From Sulfuritalea sp. (lineage in GTDB: Bacteria; Pseudomonadota; Gammaproteobacteria; Burkholderiales; Rhodocyclaceae), in contig JALHPU010000005.1 in the NCBI GenBank assembly GCA_022842325.1, forward strand, positions 106,292-170,291: a stretch of DNA of 64,000 nt. Direction: 5' to 3'. Each line of letters opens with the position of its first letter. The first letter of the stretch is position 1. Positions 25,182 through 32,514 of the stretch are shown in pieces. Under the pieces are notes generated by a model. That model did no database searches. It was not told where the DNA came from and saw nothing but the letters and a program-made list of their open reading frames with translations. A program made the translations under genes and the position numbers.

Positions 25182-25933
25182 ACATCACCATGCACGAAAC
25201 ACGGCAAGAGGCTTGCAGGTCGCATGGCGCTTTCGAGAGTCGCCACCTGTTCGGCAAGCTCTGGTCAAGGTGCCCGGCTTGCGCTGCGGAGATTGAAGCG
25301 ACTGAACAGGCTGCCCGCCAGCTACGGGACAAAGAGGCTGAGCAAGTGGCTTGGCAGCGCCACCTGGGGCACGCCGGTATTCCTGATCGCTTCATGTCCC
25401 GGAGTTTGAAATCGTATGCCGCCGAAATCGAAGGGCAACGCCGCGCGCTCGCATTTGCCGAGGCCTATGCCGACAATTTTGATGATGCTCTCACCACTGG
25501 TCGCAGTGCTGTCTTCATCGGGAAACCAGGTACAGGGAAGACGCACCTTGCAATCGGGATCGGCCTGCGGATCATGCACCGCGACGGCCGGTCAGTGCTG
25601 TTCTCGACGGTCATGCGCACCATCCGGCGAGTCCGCAACACCTGGGGCCGAAACGCGGAAGAGAGCGAAACGGAGGCCATCGCGGTATTCACAAAGCCCG
25701 ATTTATTGATCCTCGATGAGGTTGGCATTCAGTACGGATCGGAGGCCGAGCAATTGCTGATCTTCGACATCATCAACGATCGCTACGAAAACCATCGCCC
25801 AACGTTGCTACTATCAAACCTCGACCTTGCTGGTGTCCGTGCCTACCTTGGCGAGCGCGTCTATGACCGGTTGCGCGAGGATGGCGGTGAAGTTGTTGTC
25901 TTTGATTGGGAAAGCCACCGGTGCGCGGTATGA
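25178..25933 (+). CDS. DnaC-like helicase loader ATPase
   Basis: 251 residues. Walker A AVFIGKPGTGKTHLAIGIGLRI near residue 115, Walker B PDLLILDEVGIQYGSEAEQ, and sensor I PTLLLSNLDLAGV, in the order found in DnaC/IstB-like AAA+ proteins. The N-terminus carries CPAC and a helical region with charged residues. AAGGAGGCAGGCT precedes the ATG. The stop overlaps an ATG (ATGA) that starts a reading frame of only seven codons, so the original next gene is gone. It probably loads the host DnaB helicase at the island origin. Confidence 0.87.
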   Translation: MNITMHETRQEACRSHGAFESRHLFGKLWSRCPACAAEIEATEQAARQLRDKEAEQVAWQRHLGHAGIPDRFMSRSLKSYAAEIEGQRRALAFAEAYADNFDDALTTGRSAVFIGKPGTGKTHLAIGIGLRIMHRDGRSVLFSTVMRTIRRVRNTWGRNAEESETEAIAVFTKPDLLILDEVGIQYGSEAEQLLIFDIINDRYENHRPTLLLSNLDLAGVRAYLGERVYDRLREDGGEVVVFDWESHRCAV

Positions 25934-26085
25934 GCAAGGTGCCGACAATCTAGCTTGCAAATGTCACGCCTTACTATCGTAATCCCACCAACTTCAAAGC
26001 TACAAAAATTTCTGGTTCGCCTGATGTACTCGCTATAGGGAGAATGAGTTCCATGCTCAAGCCTCGGTAAATTAAATTCGCATAA

Positions 26086-26349
26086 CTCATTTGTTCATGG
26101 CCCGGCTTTGTCGGACAATGGCGTTTTCCCGACCTGGAACTTCCCGAGACCGTGAAGCTCGGCAACGACAGCGGCGTACCGACGTTTCTCGGGCACTACT
26201 GGATGACAGGCACTCCGTGCGTACAGAACCCGACAATCGCGGTGCTCGATTTCGGAGCAGGCAAGGTCGGGCCGCTGGTCGCCTATCGCTGGTCGGGCGA
26301 AGACCGGCTGTTGAACGACAACATCGTTTTTGCGGAAGGTGGGTTCTGA
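26086..26349 (+). pseudogene. C-terminal remnant of a calcineurin-like metallophosphoesterase
   Basis: An open stretch without a start codon other than GTG 26152, closed by TGA at 26347. It encodes PTFLGHYWMTGTP and then VGPLVAYRWSGEDRLLNDNIVF, which I recognise as the C-terminal end of metallophosphoesterases, with GHYW supplying a metal-binding His. The catalytic N-terminal two thirds are missing, and an in-frame TAA lies at 26083. The upstream DnaC-like stop overlaps a start codon that leads only to MSKVPTI and a stop (25930-25953), so a deletion of most of the gene is likely. The recognition is from memory of the family. Confidence 0.6.
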
Positions 26350-26350
26350 C

Positions 26351-27001
26351 ATGGCAAATATCAACGACTATCTGGCCCGCCAGGAGGCCAATCGGGAGGC
26401 CGAGGGCGCCCTTCGCAAAGCGGCAGGACCAAGTCATCGCCCCGTCGACCAAGTGCCTGTCGTACTGGCTACCAGCTTCAAGCAGCGGGATGATTTGCCC
26501 GTGCTTGCCTCGATACGCAAGATGTCTGAACAGGTCGTGCGCAATCTAGCCAAGATTGGTCTGCATGAACCCGTGTCGTTGCAGATGCTGCCCAATCGAT
26601 GGTGGAAGGTCAATGTCGATGCCGCCGAAGTAGGACAGCTCAGCGAATACGGCTGCGCATACGTTACGCTTTTCATGTCATCCGACCGACTGGCGAGAAT
26701 CGGTTCTGAAGTGGTCGATGGGCCGTTTGAAGCGTGGGCGAATATCGACGTCGCCGAGGCGATACTTATGGAGAACGCGGGCAAGTTTTGGGATGCCACC
26801 ATTTCCAATCGGCCGATGCTGCCTGTGGTCGATGGGGATGATGGGGATGATGGGTACGCAGGCTACGACAACGCCTACTCATCCGAGGAACTGCTGGCCG
26901 CCCTGGCTGATAGAAAAACGATCAAGGTGTATAGCGGGCCTTACGACACCAAGGACGCGGCTCACTACCGGCTCGACGTGCGCTGGGAGTCGCCGGAATG
27001 A
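26351..27001 (+). CDS. Hypothetical island protein
   Basis: 216 residues from ATG 26351, 1 bp after the metallophosphoesterase remnant, so formerly its operon partner. No signal or membrane segment. An acidic GDDGDDGYAGYDNAYSSEELLAALADRKTIKVYSG stretch lies near residue 160-195, encoded by GATGGGGAT-type repeats. The middle (SLQMLPNRWWKVNVDAAEVGQLSEYGCAYVTLFM) looks like an alpha/beta fold. I do not recognise it. Confidence 0.7.
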   Translation: MANINDYLARQEANREAEGALRKAAGPSHRPVDQVPVVLATSFKQRDDLPVLASIRKMSEQVVRNLAKIGLHEPVSLQMLPNRWWKVNVDAAEVGQLSEYGCAYVTLFMSSDRLARIGSEVVDGPFEAWANIDVAEAILMENAGKFWDATISNRPMLPVVDGDDGDDGYAGYDNAYSSEELLAALADRKTIKVYSGPYDTKDAAHYRLDVRWESPE

Positions 27002-27384
27002 ACGCCAAACTTGGCGATGTGGCCATCATTATCAATGGGCGTTGGCCGAACGTCGGGAGAATCGTCTATGTCGCCCGCGAGACTGAGGATCGAGATTACA
27101 GTTTCATGGGGTATGGCATCCAGCCCTCGTGGATTGTCGAATCCCTCGGTGGCGATTTGGACACCGATGGTGGTCCAGCCCAGAGAGGATTCACCCCCGA
27201 TATTTCACTGCGGCGGCTCGATTTGACGCCAGAGCAGGCCAAGGCCATGCGCAAGGCCAAGTCTGATCACGATTTCAAAGCCGCGCTTGATGAACTGGCG
27301 GTTGTCTTCGCCAACTATGAAAGAGAGCAAAACCGAAACAAAGAGCGCACGACTGCCGTAGGCCGGTTTGACTCGGACGACTAG
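26998..27384 (+). CDS. Hypothetical island protein
   Basis: 128 residues, starting within the upstream stop (ATGA at 26998). The N-terminal GDVAIIINGRWPNVGRIVYVARETEDRDYS resembles a small beta-barrel (SH3/KOW-like) fold. The C-terminus is helical and charged (AKAMRKAKSDHDFKAALDELAVVFANYE). No family recognised; coupling with the preceding gene suggests that the two work together. Confidence 0.65.
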   Translation: MNAKLGDVAIIINGRWPNVGRIVYVARETEDRDYSFMGYGIQPSWIVESLGGDLDTDGGPAQRGFTPDISLRRLDLTPEQAKAMRKAKSDHDFKAALDELAVVFANYEREQNRNKERTTAVGRFDSDD

Positions 27385-27966
27385 CAGCCCCTGCAGCTAA
27401 AGAAATGTCTCTGCCTTCGATAACATTCAAGTTCAATGGTTTCGACATTGATCCATCGGCAGCTATGCAGCGGGAGCTGCCCGTCAGAATAAATGACGTG
27501 GGGATGCATTCCGTACGCTGCCATCCGTATACTTGAGTCTTCCGAAAGGCTGCTCCTCTGCTTATTGTCGCCGTTTCATCACCACGCATCGCCTCAGCGC
27601 GCGGGAATCCGCTGCGGGCGCCGTTGCCAGCCACTGTGTCGCCGGTGCCGACTTTCCGGAAGGAAACGGTGCTCGTCATGGCTGACACCTTCGAGAATCA
27701 CCTCTACTAAGTCCAAGTGCTGCTGTGCGACTACTAGGATGGCATCCAGCTTCCCTCCCAACGGCTTGCGCGTGCTGCTGTTATCGGTGCAGGACCATGG
27801 CGAGCAAGCCCTCGAATAGTGTAGTGCGATGGGGGCTGAGGCCAGAACCGGCTGAGCAGCACCCTCTCCCAGTCCTGCCGCGGCATCCTCGACGCTACGG
27901 CAACTATTGGACAATTGAGGCTTGCAGACTGTTTAGTTTGCGCCACACCGTGAAATAGATCCTGAG
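27385..27966. other. Long gap without a convincing gene
   Basis: Several overlapping short frames on both strands lack family features and start signals. A minus-strand frame at about 27594-27914 (LDAILVVAQQHLDLVEVILEGVSHDEHRFLP) might be a degraded gene. Copy 2 of the dispersed repeat lies at 27632-27653. The right part, from 27900, is AT-rich and leads into the DnaA boxes. Confidence 0.4.
27632..27653 (-). repeat. Dispersed 22-bp repeat, copy 2
   Basis: Minus-strand copy, AGTCGGCACCGGCGACAC and on; the most divergent of the seven. Confidence 0.4.
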
Positions 27967-27995
27967 TTATCCACAGGGGCGTTGAGTTATCCACA
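27967..27995 (+). promoter_or_regulatory. Two perfect DnaA boxes
   Basis: TTATCCACA occurs at 27967-27975 and 27987-27995, both within GAGTTATCCACAG and exactly 20 bp apart (two helical turns, same face). This is the consensus high-affinity DnaA box. Either an island origin or DnaA control of the promoter next to it is possible. Confidence 0.75.
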
Positions 27996-28012
27996 GAATG
28001 GGGTGTTATAGT
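27982..28012 (+). promoter_or_regulatory. Putative promoter of the HEPN operon, overlapped by a DnaA box
   Basis: Extended -10 TGTTATAGT (TATAGT at 28007-28012). A weak TTGAGT at 27982-27987 is 19 bp upstream. The second DnaA box lies between, so bound DnaA would block RNA polymerase. Confidence 0.45.
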
Positions 28013-28041
28013 TTCCCGACGCGTTCGTTGTGTCCCCGCGA

Positions 28042-28851
28042 ATGCGATCCCAGCGCCAATATGAATCCTTGCAATTGATGGCTCCAACTGCGTCACCGAA
28101 AACCAAGGTCAGCGTGTCGTTCAACGAATTCGTTGATCGGGTTGCGCGCGGTGATCAAATCGACGAGATTTCGCTTCAGCGATACACCCGCGAAGCTCTG
28201 GCCGCCGTCAACTTGAGCCCCGCAGTTTCCAAGACGTTTTCAGGCGGGCTTGCGGCTTATCGGTTTGAAGTCGATCGCATGCATGAGTACCACAAGGCTG
28301 CCATCGCTATAGAGCGGTCGGCATTCACCGTCGGCAACTATTCGACATCGCTCCTCCTGGTTGGCTGTTTTGACGAAGCCATTGCGAATGGCTTGTTAGC
28401 AATCGACCTGGCTCCGGAAGACTTGGAATCGCTCTATGGCGCATTGTCCATGATGTTTGAAGCTGGGGCGCTGGACCGCTTGATGGTATTGGAAGCCATA
28501 TATCAAAAGCGCGCAGGGAGGGAGCCTAGTTACGCGAAGCCCTGCAGAGAAATCTTATTTGCTTTGGAGCGATCTGGCGCAACGCTGTCAGACTATCAGG
28601 AAGGGATTCGAATTGGGCATGAATTCCGGCTGAAGAATCGAGTTCGAAGAACATACGTGAACGTTGACGTCACGCTCGATGACGGCGATGCCTCTGTTCT
28701 TTATAGTATCGGCGTTCCACTACCCCTCCCTGAGGTAATGCGCCTTCAGGACGACTTGGCAGTCGAGCTCGCTGACCGGCTGGGTGATCGGTGGCGCCCG
28801 GAATTACTGATGTTCGAGTTTGTTGCGCCCAATGAGCATCAAGTACAGTGA
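28042..28851 (+). CDS. Partner protein of the HEPN gene, unknown family
   Basis: 269 residues from ATG 28042; ATG 28078 and GTG 28030 are alternatives and no good ribosome site distinguishes them. No signal peptide. The middle (HKAAIAIERSAFTVGNYSTSLLLVGCFDEAIANGLLAIDLAPEDLESLYGALSMMFEAGALDRL) looks like TPR-type helix pairs. The C-terminal 60 residues (YVNVDVTLDDGDASVLYSIGVPLPLP) look like a separate alpha/beta domain. Its end overlaps the HEPN gene by 20 bp, so the two are made together. It could be the antitoxin or sensor of the pair; this is inference only. Confidence 0.7.
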   Translation: MRSQRQYESLQLMAPTASPKTKVSVSFNEFVDRVARGDQIDEISLQRYTREALAAVNLSPAVSKTFSGGLAAYRFEVDRMHEYHKAAIAIERSAFTVGNYSTSLLLVGCFDEAIANGLLAIDLAPEDLESLYGALSMMFEAGALDRLMVLEAIYQKRAGREPSYAKPCREILFALERSGATLSDYQEGIRIGHEFRLKNRVRRTYVNVDVTLDDGDASVLYSIGVPLPLPEVMRLQDDLAVELADRLGDRWRPELLMFEFVAPNEHQVQ

Positions 28852-29245
28852 ATTCTTGGATGTTGCGGCGCGACTCTCGGCGTCAGCGAATGAGGCCGAC
28901 TTACGGTCGGCGGTGAGTCGGGCGTATTACTCCGTTCTCCACGGGACAATATCAGCGCTCCCGCCTGGCCGCGAGCCGAAAGACGACTACAGCGGCTCAA
29001 GTCATGACGCGGTGATAGGTGAGGCGCGAGGTTACGGGAATGCAAATCCACCGCTGCCTGGCAGATCCGCTGCCATTCGTGTTGCTGACAAACTATCCCG
29101 GCTCAAAGCAAAGCGCAGGAAGGCGGACTATCGGCTGACCGAAGACATTAACTCGCAATTCGTCGATCGAGTGATGGCGGATGCCACGACGGCCCTCGAC
29201 GACATAGCCGAATGGACTCGCCGGAGATCCGAGGCAGCCGCGTAG
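28832..29245 (+). CDS. HEPN-domain protein, putative ribonuclease toxin
   Basis: 137 residues from ATG 28832. An all-helical chain with SAVSRAYYSVLHG: Arg30 and His37 form the R-X6-H pattern of the HEPN active site, here with the usual YY between. Helix 1 (YSEFLDVAARLSASANEADLRSAVSRAYYSVLH) and the C-terminal helices (FVDRVMADATTALDDIAEWTRRR) fit the family. HEPN proteins with intact RX4-6H are usually metal-independent RNases in toxin-antitoxin, abortive infection or CRISPR systems. A terminator follows at 29267. Activity is not shown by sequence alone. Confidence 0.78.
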   Translation: MSIKYSEFLDVAARLSASANEADLRSAVSRAYYSVLHGTISALPPGREPKDDYSGSSHDAVIGEARGYGNANPPLPGRSAAIRVADKLSRLKAKRRKADYRLTEDINSQFVDRVMADATTALDDIAEWTRRRSEAAA

Positions 29246-29266
29246 TCTGCCTGTGCTATCGACATG

Positions 29267-29290
29267 AACCCCGCTGCGGCGGGGTTTCTT
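29267..29290 (+). terminator. Rho-independent terminator of the HEPN operon
   Basis: AACCCCGC/GCGGGGTT 8-bp perfect stem with a TGCG loop, followed by TCTT. Located 21 bp after the HEPN stop. Confidence 0.85.
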
Positions 29291-29691
29291 ACGCCCGCCG
29301 CGCGACAAAGCCCCCCTCTTTCAGTCTTGCCGTGCCCGTGCCGCTGATCAAATGATCAAAGGGGCAGCGTCGAATTCTCATTATGAGATCGGTAGCTCGG
29401 CCCTTGTGCTACCGGACAACCGAGCCAGCGCAGGTGTTTTTCGATTGATTTATTGCTTGTAGAAGTCTTGGCCGGACGGCCTCAATGGAGCGGCCGGATG
29501 ACTACTATATGTCATGAGACCGTTGAGGGCACGGTGCCACCGGTTCAGCTGAAAATCTGTAGGTCCGCAATCAGTCTGAAGCGGCTATGGATAATTCGGG
29601 ACAATAGCTTTGGTTGTAGATGGATTTAAGTAGGCATCCTCCAAGTAGAAAGTGGCTGACGCCTTCGGGCCATGCGTGGCAGAGTGCAGTG
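29291..29691. other. Gap with overlapping inverted repeats, no gene
   Basis: No supported frame. Bases 29391-29425 contain GGTAGC...GCTACC and GCTCGG...CCGAGC, whose left arms overlap, so only one stem can form at a time. TCTCAT-T-ATGAGA lies at about 29376-29388 and TGATCAAATGATCA near 29345. This could be a small structured RNA or a protein-binding region. Confidence 0.4.
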
Positions 29692-30258
29692 ATGCAGTCA
29701 ACCAATCAACCCTTAGTGACGACAGATTGCGCGATCGAACGTGCGAATCATTTGATCGCAACGCTCCTGCAAGAGGGTCCGCGCATTGCCGGCGAGGTTC
29801 TCGCTGCAGCCGAAGGCGCCAAGATCAGTGCGCGCAGCATTCAGCGAGCTTCAATTGCGCTTGGCGTGGTGAAGACAAAGACCGGATTCAATGGCGGCTG
29901 GTCTTGGCGCCTTCCTGCTGATGAGGGCGGCGGCGAGGATATGCCCACAGCGCAGGCACCCAGCCTGTTATGTAATGCTATGGGTCCGGCAAGCATCGAA
30001 TACGCCGAACCGGTGAAAGACCGTGGTGTTTCCGAGCCATCTCGCGCCCAAGTCATTGCCGCCAAGTTGCGGAAGCTCGAAGCCGGCCGAGGGAAGGCAG
30101 CACCGATGTATGCCAGCGATCCGCGAGTGATGCGCTGGGCTCAATCCGGGATCAGCGATTCCGATCTGAGGGAGGTCTACGAGCGCGCTGTATTCGATAT
30201 GGAGCGCGACAAAAAGCAGGGGCCGATTACGGCTGGAATCCTCGATCCATACTTTTGA
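29692..30258 (+). CDS. Hypothetical protein with winged-helix-like N-terminus
   Basis: 188 residues from ATG 29692. Residues 20-75 (ANHLIATLLQEGPRIAGEVLAAAEGAKISARSIQRASIALGVVKTKTGFNGGWSWRLP) match a short domain often attached to the C-terminus of phage and island primase/helicase ATPases; here it stands alone with a different C-terminal part ending DMERDKKQGPITAGILDPYF. It may be a remnant or a small DNA-binding protein of the replication module. Confidence 0.65.
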   Translation: MQSTNQPLVTTDCAIERANHLIATLLQEGPRIAGEVLAAAEGAKISARSIQRASIALGVVKTKTGFNGGWSWRLPADEGGGEDMPTAQAPSLLCNAMGPASIEYAEPVKDRGVSEPSRAQVIAAKLRKLEAGRGKAAPMYASDPRVMRWAQSGISDSDLREVYERAVFDMERDKKQGPITAGILDPYF

Positions 30259-30818
30259 CGAAGGCGACAAGCCGCAGCGAGGGCTTCCGGCGTTTTCTCT
30301 GCGTCAAGAATGTCCATTCATGTCCAACAGTGTCCTGTTTCCTTACCAAAGAACCCAAGCATTTCGTCGCGCCGATCCGGGCAGCGATTAGCCAAAGATG
30401 GGCAGGTTTTGTCCATGTTGGGCAAAGCCTCGTAAGCCTTACTGGCAGAGGGTTACAGCCCGAAAGAAGCGGCTACGGCTGTTGAATCATGTCAAGGAAT
30501 GACAACAAATGCCTACATTTCCCATGGCGCGCTCGACTGTGCGACAAAGCTCTCGATGGCGCAGCATTTTGCTCACCCTGTTGCTTTACGAAGGCGACAA
30601 GGATTGACGCGGGATTCGGGCGTGATGCCATGCCTCGGAATTGCTAACAGATGATAACGTTTTGCACATCTGCCGAACTCGAGAAGACTTGTCAAAACTT
30701 GACGTCGTGGCCGCGCATTGCCGTAAGGAACCCTGGCCGGCCAAGGTGTGCGTTTCTCAAGTATGAGCCGTGATCGTTGGCGGCCTAGCACTTTAAACAG
30801 TGTGCGGGGAATCGCTAT
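30259..30818. other. Long gap without a convincing gene
   Basis: Short frames only. ACGAAGGCGACAAG occurs twice as a direct repeat at 30258-30271 and 30588-30601, 330 bp apart, which may mark a small insertion or duplication. Several TGTC-rich stretches are present (30310-30340). The two operons converge here. Confidence 0.4.
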
Positions 30819-31733
30819 CTACGCGCTGCCGTCATCGCCTCCGTTAATGAAGCGCCGCAATATTCGTGTTGCCCGCTGAGACGGATGCGGTATTTCAAAC
30901 TTGCCTATACCCTTGAGATTTTCAGGGTCCAAGAAGCGCTTAGCCGCGGCTAGATGCTGCTTGGCGTTCCCGATGCTCTCTTGCGCTCGCTCAACCTCAG
31001 CGGTCTTTTCCTGGCGCTTTCGATGCGATAGGTTGCGCAGACTTTCTGTGTTCAGCCCGTTCAATACCGGAATGGCCTGGTCTTTAAGGGCGAGGAAGAT
31101 CCTTTTACCTGGGAGGGTGCTGCTTCCGGGGGGCGGAATAGTGACCCCAATTGCGGCAATGGATCCTACGGTTTCGAGTTGATGGCGCTCGTGCTCCTTA
31201 AGACCCATGCGCTCTGCCGTATCTTTGTCGACCTCCCTCTCCACCCGAATTGTGCCGCCACTTCGCTGCGCATCGCGAAAAGCTCTGTCGATGTCTCTTT
31301 CCTTGCGGAGCAGGTCCAGGACATCTTTGACCTCTTGCGTAATCGTGTCGATTTCACGGGAAATGGATATTGCTTCGGTGAGCATGCTGTCGCGGACGGT
31401 AAGCATTCCATCCAACCAGAGGCGCCGGTCCCGATCATCGGCTTCCTTGCGAAACTGGCTCTGTAGTTCGCCCCAATTGAGACCGCAATGTCGCTTGGCG
31501 CAGTCCCTGCCGATATGAGTCTCAAAGCCGTCGCGTGTTGCCACAACGAATCCATGCCAATGTTCCCGGTGGCATCCCGACAGCCCACAAGTCAGGGCTT
31601 CGGCTTCCGTGAACTCATAGTCTCCTATGATGCGCTCCGGGTTGAGCGTGGAGGGATTAACGTCCCTGCGCCACAATGGGCGGTCCATGAACTCTTGGGC
31701 GCTACGGAACCGAATCGGATCTGTCTTTTCCAT
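30819..31733 (-). CDS. Hypothetical protein with Cys/His cluster and coiled coil
   Basis: 304 residues. Residues 49-83 contain CGLSGCHREHWHGFVV, HIGRDC and KRHC, so four Cys and several His that could bind zinc. After this come heptad-like helices (about 90-170 and 235-275: RKRQEKTAEVERAQESIGNAKQHLAAAKRFL). No signal peptide. No family recognised. Its upstream flank (31734-31800) is AT-rich and probably holds the promoter. It is the only gene of this type in the island's right half. Confidence 0.7.
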   Translation of the reverse strand: MEKTDPIRFRSAQEFMDRPLWRRDVNPSTLNPERIIGDYEFTEAEALTCGLSGCHREHWHGFVVATRDGFETHIGRDCAKRHCGLNWGELQSQFRKEADDRDRRLWLDGMLTVRDSMLTEAISISREIDTITQEVKDVLDLLRKERDIDRAFRDAQRSGGTIRVEREVDKDTAERMGLKEHERHQLETVGSIAAIGVTIPPPGSSTLPGKRIFLALKDQAIPVLNGLNTESLRNLSHRKRQEKTAEVERAQESIGNAKQHLAAAKRFLDPENLKGIGKFEIPHPSQRATRILRRFINGGDDGSA

Positions 31734-31807
31734 TAAGCCTCCTTTCGGTAGTTTGTCATGATTCTTACAGCATTGGCCGCTCTTAGCTGCTCGCGTGTGC
31801 TGGAATG

Positions 31808-31830
31808 AAAAACCCCGGCCGGAGCCGGGG
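31808..31830 (-). terminator. Rho-independent terminator
   Basis: Minus-strand stem CCCCGGC/GCCGGGG (31813-31830) and TTTTT at 31812-31808, directly after the stop of the small gene at 31834. Confidence 0.85.
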
Positions 31831-31833
31831 CGC

Positions 31834-32013
31834 TTACCTTCTCAGGATGTTTATCGAGCGGCGCTGATCCTCATCGAGAATCGCACGCGCCCGGCGCATC
31901 AGGTGGATCTTTGCGGGTGGTGTCATGCACCTGAACAAAGCCAGCAGCGCGGCCTCCTGCTTCTCGGCCAGGGGGCGGCGATCTTTGAGGGGCCGCGTAA
32001 TGCTGGTGGTCAT
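31834..32013 (-). CDS. Small helical hypothetical protein, 59 residues
   Basis: ATG at 32013 overlaps the stop of the upstream 140-residue gene as ATGA, and the stop is followed within 5 bases by a terminator. The chain is basic and helical (EKQEAALLALFRCM, AKIHLMRRARAILDEDQRRSINILRR). It is shorter than usual gene-calling limits and easily missed. The function is unknown. Confidence 0.7.
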   Translation of the reverse strand: MTTSITRPLKDRRPLAEKQEAALLALFRCMTPPAKIHLMRRARAILDEDQRRSINILRR

Positions 32014-32432
32014 TGCGCGGGCCTGTGCTCGGCCATCTGAATGACATTGCGCGGTGTGCCGAATTCCGCCTCGTCGGCCGCGTGTTCTGCTTCACAAGAA
32101 TCAACCATCGCTTGGCGCTCTTCGTCGGTCATTGCTGACATCGGTATCCAGCCGTCCGGTTCCAGGTTCGGCGTCCCGCTTACGATGTTGTTGTGGATGT
32201 ACTCGGCCAGCGCAGCGATTGCGCCCTCAAGCTCCGGCGACATTGGACCGAGAGCAGCAACGAGGGCGCGAGCGTCAGACAGGTTCTGTGCATAGAAATC
32301 GGAAGCCGTTTGATCCAGGTTGTCACTTTCTGCCGCCCGTTCCAGTTTGCGCAGGGCGTCCAGGCACTTGAGCGCTCCTGCGATGCGGGCGGATTGGTTG
32401 CAGTCAGCGCTGGAATTCTTGCTCGCAGCCAT
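32010..32432 (-). CDS. Hypothetical protein, 140 residues
   Basis: Acidic helical protein with a good ribosome site (AGGAGCTACATC before ATG 32432). No signal peptide, no recognised family. The C-terminus (ADEAEFGTPRNVIQMAEHRPAQ) is polar. It forms a two-gene unit with the 59-residue gene and lies 82 bp from the integrase stop. Confidence 0.7.
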   Translation of the reverse strand: MAASKNSSADCNQSARIAGALKCLDALRKLERAAESDNLDQTASDFYAQNLSDARALVAALGPMSPELEGAIAALAEYIHNNIVSGTPNLEPDGWIPMSAMTDEERQAMVDSCEAEHAADEAEFGTPRNVIQMAEHRPAQ

Positions 32433-32514
32433 GATGTAGCTCCTATGTAGTTGCTTCGTGGTCAGGGCCTAGTCGGTGTTCCTGCACATTCCTGGCCCGC
32501 TTTGCCTTAGTCCG

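Noticed and set aside
26091..26549. 152-codon plus-strand frame with Arg-rich sequence
   Set aside because: It overlaps the metallophosphoesterase remnant and the next gene out of frame, and its composition is that of a shadow frame.
29341..29430. tRNA-like sequence near CTCATAATGAG
   Set aside because: I tried to fold it on the minus strand as a Met-type tRNA, but acceptor and T stems do not pair.
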